Positions 7,892 through 15,706 of a stretch of DNA of 16,320 nt are shown here, piece by piece. The translations under genes were made by a program, and so were the position numbers. The notes under the pieces are model-generated. The model worked only from the letters and a program-made list of their open reading frames with translations, did no database searches and was not told the DNA's origin. The stretch comes from 34-65-8 sp046294735. Lineage in GTDB: Bacteria > Pseudomonadota > Alphaproteobacteria > Sphingomonadales > Sphingomonadaceae. Each line of letters starts with the position of its first letter. Position 1 is the first letter of the stretch. The stretch spans positions 1-16,320 of the forward strand of contig JBKBKB010000009.1 in the NCBI GenBank assembly GCA_046294735.1, read 5' to 3'.

Positions 7892-8563
7892 TCACATGCG
7901 GGAGGCGAGCGCGAATACCCCGATCAGCAGGGGATCGTTGGTGGCGCGCGGATTCCGGCGGATCGCGGCCTCCTCGACGCCGATCTCGCTCCAGATCGCT
8001 TCGTTGACCGTGTTCGAGAACCGCGCTGACACGCCCGGCACGTCGATCCCTGACAGGCGGGCGATGGCATCGCCGATCACCGGATCGCGGGCGACGCGAA
8101 TCGCCTGTCCCAGTTCGGGCACCATGGCCTCGACCAGCGTTCCGCCCATTTCCCCGCGCAGGAAAGCAGTGGCGGCAGTCGGCCCGCCGCGCACCAGAGC
8201 TTCGGCAGCCTCGATACCCACCACGCGCACTGCGTCGGCAACCAACGGGGCAGCCCGTTCTGCACCCCGGATGGCGAGATCAGCGAAAGCGTCCTCCAAC
8301 CGGTCCTTGAACAAGGTTGATGTCAGGATTGAAGACAGGATATCCCCGCGTGTCCCCAAGATGTTGCCTAGGCCCACTTGCGCAACCTGCGCGTCCCAGA
8401 ATCCGCCTGGCGCGACCAGCCGGGCAAATGCGCGCTCGCTCGACAAGAACAGCAGGCGGCGAATGGCCTCGGTCAGGCTGTAACCGCTGGTGCTGGCGCA
8501 GCCGCTTGCCAGCAACGCGCCGCTGGCGAGTGTCCCTGTGATAAACGCCCGTCGCCCCGTCAT
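7892..8563 (-). CDS. DUF4197 family lipoprotein with Tat-like signal
   Basis: A 223-residue protein. The N-terminus M-T-G-R-R-A-F-I-T-G-T-L-A-S-G-A-L-L-A-S-G-C combines a twin-arginine-like motif (G-R-R-A-F-I) with a lipobox (L-A-S-G-C, acylated Cys22), so it is probably a lipoprotein anchored in the periplasm. The rest matches DUF4197: an all-helical body with V-G-L-G-N-I-L-G near the start, a central G-P-T-A-A-T-A-F-L-R-G region, and an ending like E-E-A-A-I-R-R-N-P-R-A-T-N-D-P-L-L. The family has no known biochemical function. ATG 8563 is preferred for its GGAG at 6 bases; ATG 8584, also with a GAGG upstream, adds seven residues and remains possible. It is divergent from priA, and 96 bases separate it from fsa. 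Confidence 0.85.
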   Translation of the reverse strand: MTGRRAFITGTLASGALLASGCASTSGYSLTEAIRRLLFLSSERAFARLVAPGGFWDAQVAQVGLGNILGTRGDILSSILTSTLFKDRLEDAFADLAIRGAERAAPLVADAVRVVGIEAAEALVRGGPTAATAFLRGEMGGTLVEAMVPELGQAIRVARDPVIGDAIARLSGIDVPGVSARFSNTVNEAIWSEIGVEEAAIRRNPRATNDPLLIGVFALASRM

Positions 8564-8642
8564 GCCTTTCTCCAATCCGATCATTTTCCTCACTCCGTGC
8601 CTTGCCGCCACCCGCCTCCACCGGCCATATGGCGCGCATATC

Positions 8643-10808
8643 ATGAACCGCGTCCGACTCCTTGTCCTCAATGGCGCCCCCGGGGTGCTCGACTACCGCG
8701 TGCCGCAAGGAATAACGGTGGAACCGGGCAACGTGGTAGTCGCGCCGCTCGGCCCGCGTCAGATCATCGGGATCGTCTGGGAGGCAGAACGCCTGCCGGG
8801 GGCAGAAGTGCCCGAGGCGAAGCTGCGGCCCCTGCTGGAGGTCCTGCCTGTGCCCGCGCTCAAGGCTCCCTTGCGGCGACTGGTTGAATGGACGGCCGAC
8901 TATTACTGCGCGCCGCTGAGTTCGGTTGCGCGGATGGTCATAGGTTCCGGAAGGGCCCTGCGCGGCCCTGCTACCACGACCGAATACCGCCTTAGCGGCC
9001 GCGAGCCTGACCGGATGACGCCCAAGCGCGCCCAGGCGCTGGATGTGCTGCAAGGCGAACAGGCAACCATCCGCGAACTGGCCGAACTGGCCGGGGTATC
9101 CGAGGCGGTCCTGCGGGGGCTGTCCTCCATCGGCGCGCTGGAGCCGGTTGCAGTCGATTGCGACCGACCCTACCCGCAGGCCGATCCTGATCACACTGCG
9201 GTGACACTGAGTGACGCCCAGAGCAACGCTGCGGGAGAACTGGTCAGCGCGGTCGAGGCAGGCGGTTACGCCCCCTTCCTGCTCGACGGCGTCACCGGAT
9301 CGGGCAAGACAGAAGTTTATGGCGAGGCGATTGCCGCAGCCTTGCGGGCCGGTCGGCAGGTGCTGGTCCTGCTGCCGGAAATTGCCTTGACCGAGGCGTT
9401 CCTGCGCCGGTTCGAGGACCGCTTCGGTGCAGCGCCGGTGACCTGGCATTCCTCTCTCAAGGCCTCGGAACGCCGCCGTGCGTGGAGGGCCATCGCGGGG
9501 GGCTCCGCGCAGGTCGTGGTCGGCGCCCGCTCCGCCCTGTTCCTGCCCTATGCAAACCTCGGCCTGATTGTGGTCGATGAAGCGCACGAAGTCAGCTTCA
9601 AGCAGGATGACGGGGTGCGGTACAACGCCCGCGATGTGGCCGTGATGCGCGCCCGGTTCGAAGCTGTCCCTGTGGTCCTCGCCAGTGCCACCCCGGCGCT
9701 GGAAAGCCTGCAAATGGCGCAGAACGGGATCTACCGGAAGCTCGACCTGCCAGCCCGCTTCGGCGGCGCGCAATTGCCGGAAATCAGGCTGGTCAACCTG
9801 ACCGAAGAGCCACCCGAGCGCGGCAACTGGCTCTCGCCCAGCCTCAACCAGGCGCTGATCGACCGGATGGCGCGCGGCGAACAGTCGCTGCTGTTCCTCA
9901 ACCGGCGCGGCTATGCCCCGCTCACCCTGTGTCGCAAGTGCGGCCACCGGTTCCAGTGCGACAACTGCTCGGCCTGGCTGGTCGAGCACCGCTTCAGCCA
10001 GCGGCTTGCCTGCCACCACTGCGGGCACGAGGAAAAGTCGCCGCTCGCCTGCCCCGAATGCGGCGAGCCGGACTGCATGGTTGCCTGCGGCCCCGGGGTA
10101 GAGCGGATTGCCGACGAAGTGGCCGCTCTGCTGCCCGATGCCCGGATCGCGGTGGTGACCAGCGACACGCTCGGATCGCCCGAACGCGCCGCCGCCTTCG
10201 TGGCCGAAGCCGAGGCAGGGGCAATCGACGTGATCGTCGGCACCCAGCTGGTGACCAAGGGCTTCCATTTCCCGGAACTGACGCTGGTCGGCGTGGTCGA
10301 TGCCGACCTCGGCCTTGAAGGGGGTGACCTGCGCGCTGCCGAGCGCACGTACCAGCAGATCGCCCAGGTTGCCGGGCGCGCCGGGCGCGGGACCAAACCA
10401 GGCGAAGTGCTGATCCAGACTCGCCATCCCGAAGCAGCCGTGATCACCGCCCTTGCGGCGGGGGACCGCGATGCTTTTTACACCGCTGAAACCGAAGCCC
10501 GCCGCCACGCTGGCGCGCCGCCGTTCGGCCGCTGGGCCGCGATCATCGTCTCCAGCGAGGACGAGGCCGAAGCCCGGGAATCGGCGAACCGGCTCGGCGC
10601 GACACGCCCGCACCTGCCCAATATCGCTATCTACGGCCCCGCACCGGCACCGATGGCCCTGCTGCGCGGCCGCTACCGCTACCGACTGCTGCTGAACGCC
10701 CGCCGCAGCGCCCTTGTGCAGGACGTGATCCGCGCATGGCTTGATACGCTCGACTTCCCCCGCGGGGTGCGGGTAAGCGTCGACATTGATCCCTACAGTT
10801 TTGTTTGA
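8643..10808 (+). CDS. priA: Primosomal protein N' (replication restart helicase PriA)
   Basis: A 721-residue superfamily 2 helicase. An N-terminal 3'-DNA-binding/winged-helix region (about 1-180) is followed by the helicase core with Walker A G-V-T-G-S-G-K222-T-E, Walker B/motif II D312-E-A-H315, and the A-S-A-T-P motif III. Eight zinc-binding cysteines are visible in four pairs (C430/C433, C439/C442, C457/C460, C470/C473). Later motifs include I-V-G-T-Q-L-V-T-K-G-F-H-F-P and Q-V-A-G-R-A-G-R-G. PriA recognises stalled forks and D-loops and reloads the replicative helicase. ATG 8643 is chosen because the protein then starts M-N-R-V-R-L-L-V-L like relatives; the frame is open upstream into the divergent lipoprotein gene, and the ribosome binding site is weak. 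Its TGA overlaps a TTG in frame with the next gene, so the two probably share a transcript. Confidence 0.96.
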   Translation: MNRVRLLVLNGAPGVLDYRVPQGITVEPGNVVVAPLGPRQIIGIVWEAERLPGAEVPEAKLRPLLEVLPVPALKAPLRRLVEWTADYYCAPLSSVARMVIGSGRALRGPATTTEYRLSGREPDRMTPKRAQALDVLQGEQATIRELAELAGVSEAVLRGLSSIGALEPVAVDCDRPYPQADPDHTAVTLSDAQSNAAGELVSAVEAGGYAPFLLDGVTGSGKTEVYGEAIAAALRAGRQVLVLLPEIALTEAFLRRFEDRFGAAPVTWHSSLKASERRRAWRAIAGGSAQVVVGARSALFLPYANLGLIVVDEAHEVSFKQDDGVRYNARDVAVMRARFEAVPVVLASATPALESLQMAQNGIYRKLDLPARFGGAQLPEIRLVNLTEEPPERGNWLSPSLNQALIDRMARGEQSLLFLNRRGYAPLTLCRKCGHRFQCDNCSAWLVEHRFSQRLACHHCGHEEKSPLACPECGEPDCMVACGPGVERIADEVAALLPDARIAVVTSDTLGSPERAAAFVAEAEAGAIDVIVGTQLVTKGFHFPELTLVGVVDADLGLEGGDLRAAERTYQQIAQVAGRAGRGTKPGEVLIQTRHPEAAVITALAAGDRDAFYTAETEARRHAGAPPFGRWAAIIVSSEDEAEARESANRLGATRPHLPNIAIYGPAPAPMALLRGRYRYRLLLNARRSALVQDVIRAWLDTLDFPRGVRVSVDIDPYSFV

Positions 10809-10822
10809 GAGGAACCTTCGCC

Positions 10823-11458
10823 ATGCTCACTGTCCACCACCTGCGGCTGTCTCAGTCTGAGCGCATCGTCTGGCTGTGCGAGGAACTGGGGATCAAATAC
10901 GATCTCAAGCTCTACGATCGGCGCGCCGACAATCGGCTGGCACCGGATGACTACAAGGCGCTCCATCCGATGGGTATCGCCCCGGTGATCACCGACCGCG
11001 ACTTCGTGCTGGGTGAAAGCGGCGCGATCATCGACTGGATTGTTTCGACATATGCACCAGACACTCCGCTGGTTCCCGGCCCCAATCATCCCGATTTCGC
11101 CGACCACCTGTTCTACTACCACTGGGCCAATGCCACCTTCATGACCAACGGAATGATGGGGCTGGTGGCGCAGTTCATGGGCGCGCAGCAGCACCCGCCG
11201 TTCGTTGCCGATAGGATCCAGCGCGGCTGGGCCATCGTCGAGCAGCGGCTGGGAGAGGCAGACTATTTCGGTGGTTCGCAGCTGACCACGGCTGACATCA
11301 TGATGGGCTTCCAGCTGACCACAAGCCGCGCGATGAGCGGCATGTCGATCGGCCATCTTCCCAATCTCAAGGCCTATCTGCAGCGCATCGGTGCCCGTCC
11401 GGCCTACCAGCGTGCCATGGCCAAAGCAGAACCGGGGATGCCGCCGAAGCTGGACTGA
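10823..11458 (+). CDS. Glutathione S-transferase family protein
   Basis: A 211-residue protein of normal GST length. The thioredoxin-like N-terminal domain (1-75) has S10-Q-S-E-R in the position of the catalytic Ser/Cys loop, a cis-proline in I-A-P54-V, and the glutathione gamma-glutamyl-binding G-E65-S66-G-A-I-I motif. The all-helical C-terminal domain contains L-T-T-A-D-I-M-M, the conserved N-capping box region. GSTs conjugate glutathione to electrophiles or reduce peroxides in the cytosol; the specific substrate cannot be deduced, and the Ser in place of Cys argues for conjugation or peroxidase chemistry rather than thiol transfer. ATG 10823 is preferred, with GAGAGG about 9 bases upstream; a TTG at 10805 that overlaps the priA stop is in frame but less likely. 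It lies 14 bases after priA. Confidence 0.9.
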   Translation: MLTVHHLRLSQSERIVWLCEELGIKYDLKLYDRRADNRLAPDDYKALHPMGIAPVITDRDFVLGESGAIIDWIVSTYAPDTPLVPGPNHPDFADHLFYYHWANATFMTNGMMGLVAQFMGAQQHPPFVADRIQRGWAIVEQRLGEADYFGGSQLTTADIMMGFQLTTSRAMSGMSIGHLPNLKAYLQRIGARPAYQRAMAKAEPGMPPKLD

Positions 11459-11509
11459 CAATTCCTGACCGCAATCGTCACTTGCGCTTGCGACGGCGTC
11501 CGTTAGCTT

Positions 11510-11537
11510 CCCCCAATCGGGACAGGGATTGCGGGGG
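11510..11537 (+). promoter_or_regulatory. Hairpin that may mask the ribosome binding site of the lipoprotein gene
   Basis: The arm 11510-11518 (CCCCCAATC) can pair with 11527-11537 (GATTG, a bulged C, then Gs), giving a stem of nine pairs with one bulge and an eight-base loop. The 3' arm contains the GGGGGA that should be the ribosome binding site of the gene starting at 11543. Folding would hide that site, so the structure could restrain translation. It has no U-tract and is not a terminator. The role is inferred only from position and pairing. Confidence 0.35.
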
Positions 11538-11542
11538 ACATT

Positions 11543-12190
11543 ATGGTACGATTGATGATCGCAGGCACATCCGCCTTGGCACTGGCTGCATGCCTCGGCC
11601 CAGGCGAGCCGGTCGAACTGCCGAAAGACACGATCGAGGCCGCCCGGACCTGCTTTGCTGCGCAAGGGCTGGTCATGCGCGAAGGCAAGGGCGAGGACGA
11701 TCCGATCACTTACGACGAATTCGTCTCGGCCATCAAGTATCCCATGGTAGCCGCCGCCCAGGTCGAACCATTCAGTGCTGACACGATCAGCCAGGTGATC
11801 GACGGTGCCGACAAGGCCGCCGACGCAATCCGCAGCAAGGACTACGCTGGGGCAATCGCCACCTGTGATGCCCGCTTTGCACCTCAGGCTGAGGTTGCCC
11901 TACCTGAGCAAGACAGCGACGCCGTGCTCAGCTGCATGACACTGGCCGGCTTCATGCAGGGTGCAGTGCAGGCGCAGGGGGGCGACTTTGGCAGCAAGGG
12001 GGCAGCGGTCGGCCCCCTTCTGGAGCGGCTGCAGAAGCGCATGGAATCGGATCCGAAGATTCTCGTCAAGCTGGCCGCCGGAGGGGATGTTCAGGCGATC
12101 ATGAACGCAGCCATGAAGCCGGCGTTCGGCGCCGGAGCACCGGACGCATACCTGAGCAGTTGCGAGGCACGCTTCCCCGCCGGGGGGTGA
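11543..12190 (+). CDS. Small cysteine-containing lipoprotein with two similar halves, function unknown
   Basis: A 215-residue protein not recognised beyond its localisation signal. M-V-R-L-M-I-A-G-T-S-A-L-A-L-A-A-C is a short lipoprotein signal with a lipobox ending at Cys17, so it is probably membrane-anchored in the periplasm. Four more cysteines fall in a repeating layout: C37 (A-A-R-T-C-F-A-A-Q-G) with C108 (A-T-C-D-A-R-F), and C131 (V-L-S-C-M-T-L-A-G-F) with C207 (S-S-C-E-A-R-F). The spacings (71 and 76) and the shared C-x-A-R-F ending suggest an internal duplication, perhaps with one disulfide per half. The body is mostly helical and acidic. GGGGGA lies 4 bases before ATG 11543 and may be hidden in a hairpin. 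It sits between the GST-like gene and the photolyase gene on the same strand. Confidence 0.8.
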   Translation: MVRLMIAGTSALALAACLGPGEPVELPKDTIEAARTCFAAQGLVMREGKGEDDPITYDEFVSAIKYPMVAAAQVEPFSADTISQVIDGADKAADAIRSKDYAGAIATCDARFAPQAEVALPEQDSDAVLSCMTLAGFMQGAVQAQGGDFGSKGAAVGPLLERLQKRMESDPKILVKLAAGGDVQAIMNAAMKPAFGAGAPDAYLSSCEARFPAGG

Positions 12191-12239
12191 ATCAGCGGAT
12201 CAGCTTGGCACCGGCTACCGCTTCGCGCATTGGGGCTGG

Positions 12240-13805
12240 ATGCAGTCTCGATCCCCAGTGCTGGTACCGATCCTAGGCGACCAGCTTTCGCTCGCCATTT
12301 GCAGTCTAGAGGGCTGTGACCGGCTCGATACCATTGTGCTGATGATGGAGGTGTGGGACGAGGCGACCTATGTCCGCCATCATCAGCAGAAAATTGCACT
12401 GGTCTTTTCCGCCATGCGCCATTTCGCGCTGGAACTGGAAGAGGCGGGCTGGACGGTTGACTACGTCCGGCTGGATGCCCCCGGCAATTCCGGCAGCCTG
12501 ACCGGCGAAGTCGCCCGCGCCATCGAACGCCATAGCCCGCGCCGGATCCGTCTGGTCGAGGCGGGTGAATGGCGGGTGCAGCAGGCGATCGACGAATGGG
12601 CGGACAAGTTCCCTTGCCCCGTCGAGGTGCTGGCCGATGACCGGTTCGTCTGCACGATCCCCGAATTCGCCCGCTGGGCCAAGGGACGCAAGGCACTGCG
12701 GATGGAGTTCTTTTACCGCGAGATGCGCCGCAAGACCGGGCTGTTGATTGACAGTGCCGAGCCGGTTGGCGGCCAGTGGAACTATGATGCGGACAACCGC
12801 AAGCCACCCAAGGCTGGGCTGGCCTTTCCGGAACGCCCCAGGTTCACGCCCGATGCGATCACATGCGAGGTCATGGACCTGGTAGCGGCGCGCTTCGGAG
12901 ACCACTTCGGATTCCTAGCCACCTTCAACTGGCCCGTCACCCGCGCTGAGGCACTCGATGCGGCAGAGGTGTTCTTCACCCGATGCCTCCCCCGCTTTGG
13001 CGACTACCAGGACGCCATGGTCGATGGTGAGGACGCGCTGTTCCACGCGCTGCTCTCCACCAGCCTCAACCTCGGCTTGCTCGACCCGCTGGAGCTGTGC
13101 CAGCAGGCAGAGGCCGAATACCGCAGCGGCCGCGCGCCGCTCAACGCGGTCGAGGGGTTCATCCGCCAGATCATCGGCTGGCGCGAATATGTGCGCGGGT
13201 TCTACTGGCTCAACATGCCGGGGCTGGCCGAAGTCAACGAACTGGCCGCCACCCGCCCGCTGCCCGAGTTCTGGTGGACCGGCGAAACCGATATGCGTTG
13301 CCTGTCCGAAGCGATCCGCAACACCCGCGACAATGCCTATGCCCACCACATCCAGCGCCTGATGGTGCTGGGCAACTTCGCCTTGATCGCCGGGATCGCC
13401 CCGCGCGCGGTGCAGGACTGGTTCCTGGCGGTCTATGCCGACGCCTACGAGTGGGTCGAACTGCCGAATGTCGCAGCGATGGCGCTCTATGCCGATGGCG
13501 GTACCCTGGCGAGCAAGCCCTATGCGGCGAGCGGAAACTACATCAACCAGATGAGCGACCACTGCCGCCGCTGCACATACTCACCCGCAATCAAGACCGG
13601 CGACGGGGCCTGCCCGTTCAACCCGCTCTACTGGCACTTCATGGCCCGCAACCGCCAGCGGCTGGAGGCAAACCCGCGGATCGGCCGCATCTTCGCCACC
13701 TGGGACCGTATGGCCGAGACCAAGCGCGCCGACTACCTCGCCAGTGCCGAGTCTATCCTCGACCGCCTCGAACCGGCCCGCCCCGGCTGGGCACGCCAGC
13801 CCTAG
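12240..13805 (+). CDS. phrB: Fe-S bacterial (6-4) photolyase / cryptochrome-like protein (PhrB type)
   Basis: A 521-residue protein of the FeS-BCP group (deoxyribodipyrimidine photolyase-related proteins). The N-terminus V-L-V-P-I-L-G-D-Q-L-S starts the antenna-binding Rossmann-like domain; the C-terminal two thirds form the helical FAD domain, with D-N-A-Y-A-H-H-I-Q-R-L-M-V-L-G-N-F in the cofactor region. The four cysteines that hold the [4Fe-4S] cluster in Agrobacterium PhrB are present at C354, C442, C445 and C458, with the same intervals (88, 3, 13) as I recall for the characterised enzyme. The family repairs UV-induced (6-4) photoproducts with FAD and a ribolumazine antenna under blue light; some members may signal instead. 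ATG 12240 lies 49 bases after the lipoprotein gene with only a weak GGGG ribosome binding site. The 3' end overlaps the convergent protease gene by 53 bases. Confidence 0.93.
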   Translation: MQSRSPVLVPILGDQLSLAICSLEGCDRLDTIVLMMEVWDEATYVRHHQQKIALVFSAMRHFALELEEAGWTVDYVRLDAPGNSGSLTGEVARAIERHSPRRIRLVEAGEWRVQQAIDEWADKFPCPVEVLADDRFVCTIPEFARWAKGRKALRMEFFYREMRRKTGLLIDSAEPVGGQWNYDADNRKPPKAGLAFPERPRFTPDAITCEVMDLVAARFGDHFGFLATFNWPVTRAEALDAAEVFFTRCLPRFGDYQDAMVDGEDALFHALLSTSLNLGLLDPLELCQQAEAEYRSGRAPLNAVEGFIRQIIGWREYVRGFYWLNMPGLAEVNELAATRPLPEFWWTGETDMRCLSEAIRNTRDNAYAHHIQRLMVLGNFALIAGIAPRAVQDWFLAVYADAYEWVELPNVAAMALYADGGTLASKPYAASGNYINQMSDHCRRCTYSPAIKTGDGACPFNPLYWHFMARNRQRLEANPRIGRIFATWDRMAETKRADYLASAESILDRLEPARPGWARQP

Positions 13806-14685
13806 CCCGCCGCCACATCGGCGGCACCACGTTGCCCTGCCGGTGGGCCTGCCACACCAACCACAGGCCCGCGCCGGTTGCCACCACCAGCGCAAAGACC
13901 GAAGCCTCCAGCCCGAAGGCACCGCCGGTCATCAGGTCGCTGCCGCGCATTCCGGCCTCAACCAGACCATCGACCTCGACACCCGACACGCTGACATCGA
14001 ACACCAGCCCCTGGGTCAGGTTCCACCCGGCATGAATGCCGATCGCCAGCCATAGCGAGCGGGTCAGCATGTAGGCCCCGGCGAGCAGGATCCCCGCTTC
14101 CAGAGCAATTGCGACGGAGGAGAAGGCAGTCGCGCCCGGGTTGGCCCAGTGGGCCAGCCCGAACAGCGCGGAGCTGAAGGCAAGCGCAATCCAGCTTCCG
14201 GCCAGTTCCTCAATCCAGCGGAACACGATGCCGCGGAAGACTACCTCCTCCACGAACCCGGCGAACACGCCGCCTGCCATGAAGAACGGCAACCAGTTGT
14301 CGAGCGTACCCCAACCGAACACGCGGTAAACCCCGAACACCGCCGCCGCGCCGACCACCACGGCGAAGATCGCCGCGCCCGCGCCCAGGCCCAGCGCGGT
14401 ATCGCCCAGCGCCCCGGCCAACGGCAGGTCATCCTTCGGGTTGCGGCCCAGCCGCACCACCACCAGCTTGTAGACCAAGAACACAGCACCCACCGCCACC
14501 AGCCCGCGCAGCACTGCGTCGAGCCCTTCGTTCAGCCCCGGCGGCAATGCGAAGTAGAGCGCCCATTGCGCCGCCCACAACGCCAGCCCCACGGCCATCA
14601 GTGCCACCACCATGGCGACGAGCGGGAACTCCCAGATCTTGCGCCACAGTGGGCGATCGGCAGGTATGGAAACAGCGGCGGTCAT
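13753..14685 (-). CDS. CPBP family intramembrane metalloprotease
   Basis: A 310-residue membrane protein with about seven to eight hydrophobic segments. The CPBP (CAAX protease/bacteriocin-processing, Abi) motifs are intact: E146-E147-V-V-F-R151 (EExxxR), F-G-L-A-H179-W, and G-I-H218-A-G-W-N222, which supply the glutamates and histidines of the active site. Family members cleave or process peptides within the membrane, including prenylated proteins in eukaryotes and bacteriocin-related peptides in bacteria; the substrate here is unknown. ATG 14685 is chosen for GAGGG about 6 bases upstream; the frame is open to 14940 but that part overlaps the upstream gene and is not protease-like. The last 20 residues are Arg/Gly-rich and lie antisense to the end of phrB. 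The helix-turn-helix gene ends 52 bases upstream, so co-transcription is likely. Confidence 0.9.
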   Translation of the reverse strand: MTAAVSIPADRPLWRKIWEFPLVAMVVALMAVGLALWAAQWALYFALPPGLNEGLDAVLRGLVAVGAVFLVYKLVVVRLGRNPKDDLPLAGALGDTALGLGAGAAIFAVVVGAAAVFGVYRVFGWGTLDNWLPFFMAGGVFAGFVEEVVFRGIVFRWIEELAGSWIALAFSSALFGLAHWANPGATAFSSVAIALEAGILLAGAYMLTRSLWLAIGIHAGWNLTQGLVFDVSVSGVEVDGLVEAGMRGSDLMTGGAFGLEASVFALVVATGAGLWLVWQAHRQGNVVPPMWRRARAGVPSRGGPVRGGRG

Positions 14686-14737
14686 GCGAACCCTCGTGAT
14701 ACGGTTTGGCGCGAGGGACCGCAAATCGGGCGCACTG

Positions 14738-15706
14738 TCAATCCGCCTGCGCGCTCTGTCCCGATTCCGTGCGCGTCGGCACCCTTCGGTTACGCTTGGC
14801 GGCGCCCTTCCCGCGCAAGCCGTCGGGACGTGAGACCTTCCCGCGCGCTTCCTCCAGCTCGTGCAGAGCGCGGTCGACCGGCGGGAAGTGCGGGCAATCG
14901 CGGCATTCGGGCCAGCGCGGGTCATCGCAGCATACGGCATAGTGCCCGCCGGGGTTGGAGACCGGCTCCGGCCCCTGCGCGGTCATGCGCCAGTGCGGCA
15001 GGCCGCCGTCGGTGCCGTGGCGCGCACCGGGGCAGCCACACGGCATGGCCGCCAGCGCCTGCTTCTGAGTCAGCGGCGGAACCGAGAACGAGAGATTGGG
15101 AGATTTGGGCGGTTTGAGCGCAGACCCCACCTGACACATGGACCGCTTGTTACACTGTCCAGGAGAATAAAGTTCGCCCTGAATCTGCGCCTGCGCCGCA
15201 TCGCTTGCGCCCGGTTGCGGCCCAGTCTGCAAGTTGGCCACCACCGGCTCCCCCTCCCCCCGCGCGAAGCGGTCGAGCGCGGCTTCGAAATCCTCGGCAA
15301 AGGCATGGGTGGCAGCATTGGCGGTGAGCCGGTCGAGCCGCGCGAGGTGCGCCAGCAGCAGGCGCGAATCATACCGGCGGCGGGTGGCGACCTCCTCGCC
15401 GTGGTAGAACACCTTTTCCTCCACCCCCTCGATCGCGCGCACCGCCAGCACATCTTCCGCCACCGCCCGCGCCGCCAGCATGGCCGCATCCCACGCCAGC
15501 CGGAACGCAGGATTGGCACGGCGCATGCGGTAGGCAGTCTGGTGGCTGATCCCGGCCGCCCGGACCGCCCGCCGCGCAGCCCCGCCAGCGGCCAGCGCGG
15601 AGAGGAAAACGACCTGCTTGTCGCGGGAAAAGCCGGTTTGTGGAGGATGCGCGGAGTCGGGCGGGAGGGTGTCGAGGAGCGCGGGGAGCGATGTCTGCGC
15701 GTTCAT
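14738..15706 (-). CDS. Helix-turn-helix protein with cysteine-rich C-terminus
   Basis: A 322-residue protein. Residues 28-75 form a helix-turn-helix resembling those of terminase small subunits and recombinases (A-A-R-R-A-V-R-A-A-G-I-S-H-Q-T-A-Y-R-M-R-R), followed by a conserved stretch with V-F-Y-H-G-E-E-V and R-R-R-Y-D-S-R-L-L-L-A-H-L (about 99-121). I associate this arrangement with uncharacterised sphingomonad proteins. A low-complexity linker (about 150-215) leads to a cysteine-rich tail: C223-x-C225, C259-C260, C268-x2-C271 and H273, which could bind zinc or an Fe-S cluster. The basic C-terminus (K-G-A-A-K-R-N-R-R) would suit nucleic acid binding. Start ATG 15706 has GGGAGGTG 6-7 bases upstream, a strong ribosome binding site; an in-frame ATG at 15736 is less likely. 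It precedes the CPBP protease on the same strand. Phage or chromosomal DNA-binding function is a guess. Confidence 0.8.
   Translation of the reverse strand: MNAQTSLPALLDTLPPDSAHPPQTGFSRDKQVVFLSALAAGGAARRAVRAAGISHQTAYRMRRANPAFRLAWDAAMLAARAVAEDVLAVRAIEGVEEKVFYHGEEVATRRRYDSRLLLAHLARLDRLTANAATHAFAEDFEAALDRFARGEGEPVVANLQTGPQPGASDAAQAQIQGELYSPGQCNKRSMCQVGSALKPPKSPNLSFSVPPLTQKQALAAMPCGCPGARHGTDGGLPHWRMTAQGPEPVSNPGGHYAVCCDDPRWPECRDCPHFPPVDRALHELEEARGKVSRPDGLRGKGAAKRNRRVPTRTESGQSAQAD

Noticed and set aside
8624..8633. A 10-base perfect palindrome (GCCATATGGC) just upstream of priA as an operator
   Set aside because: About 16 palindromes of this length are expected by chance in a window of this size, and no second copy or promoter alignment supports it.
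8280..10613. A 777-codon open frame on the minus strand opposite priA
   Set aside because: priA on the plus strand has complete helicase and zinc motifs. The antisense frame has no recognisable domain, is rich in Arg, Gly and Gln as expected from GC-rich antisense, and runs into the lipoprotein gene in another frame.
14149..15117. A 322-codon plus-strand frame and overlapping ones up to 16015
   Set aside because: They are antisense to the CPBP protease and helix-turn-helix genes, which have good ribosome binding sites and motifs. The plus-strand products are rich in Arg, His and Pro without domains.
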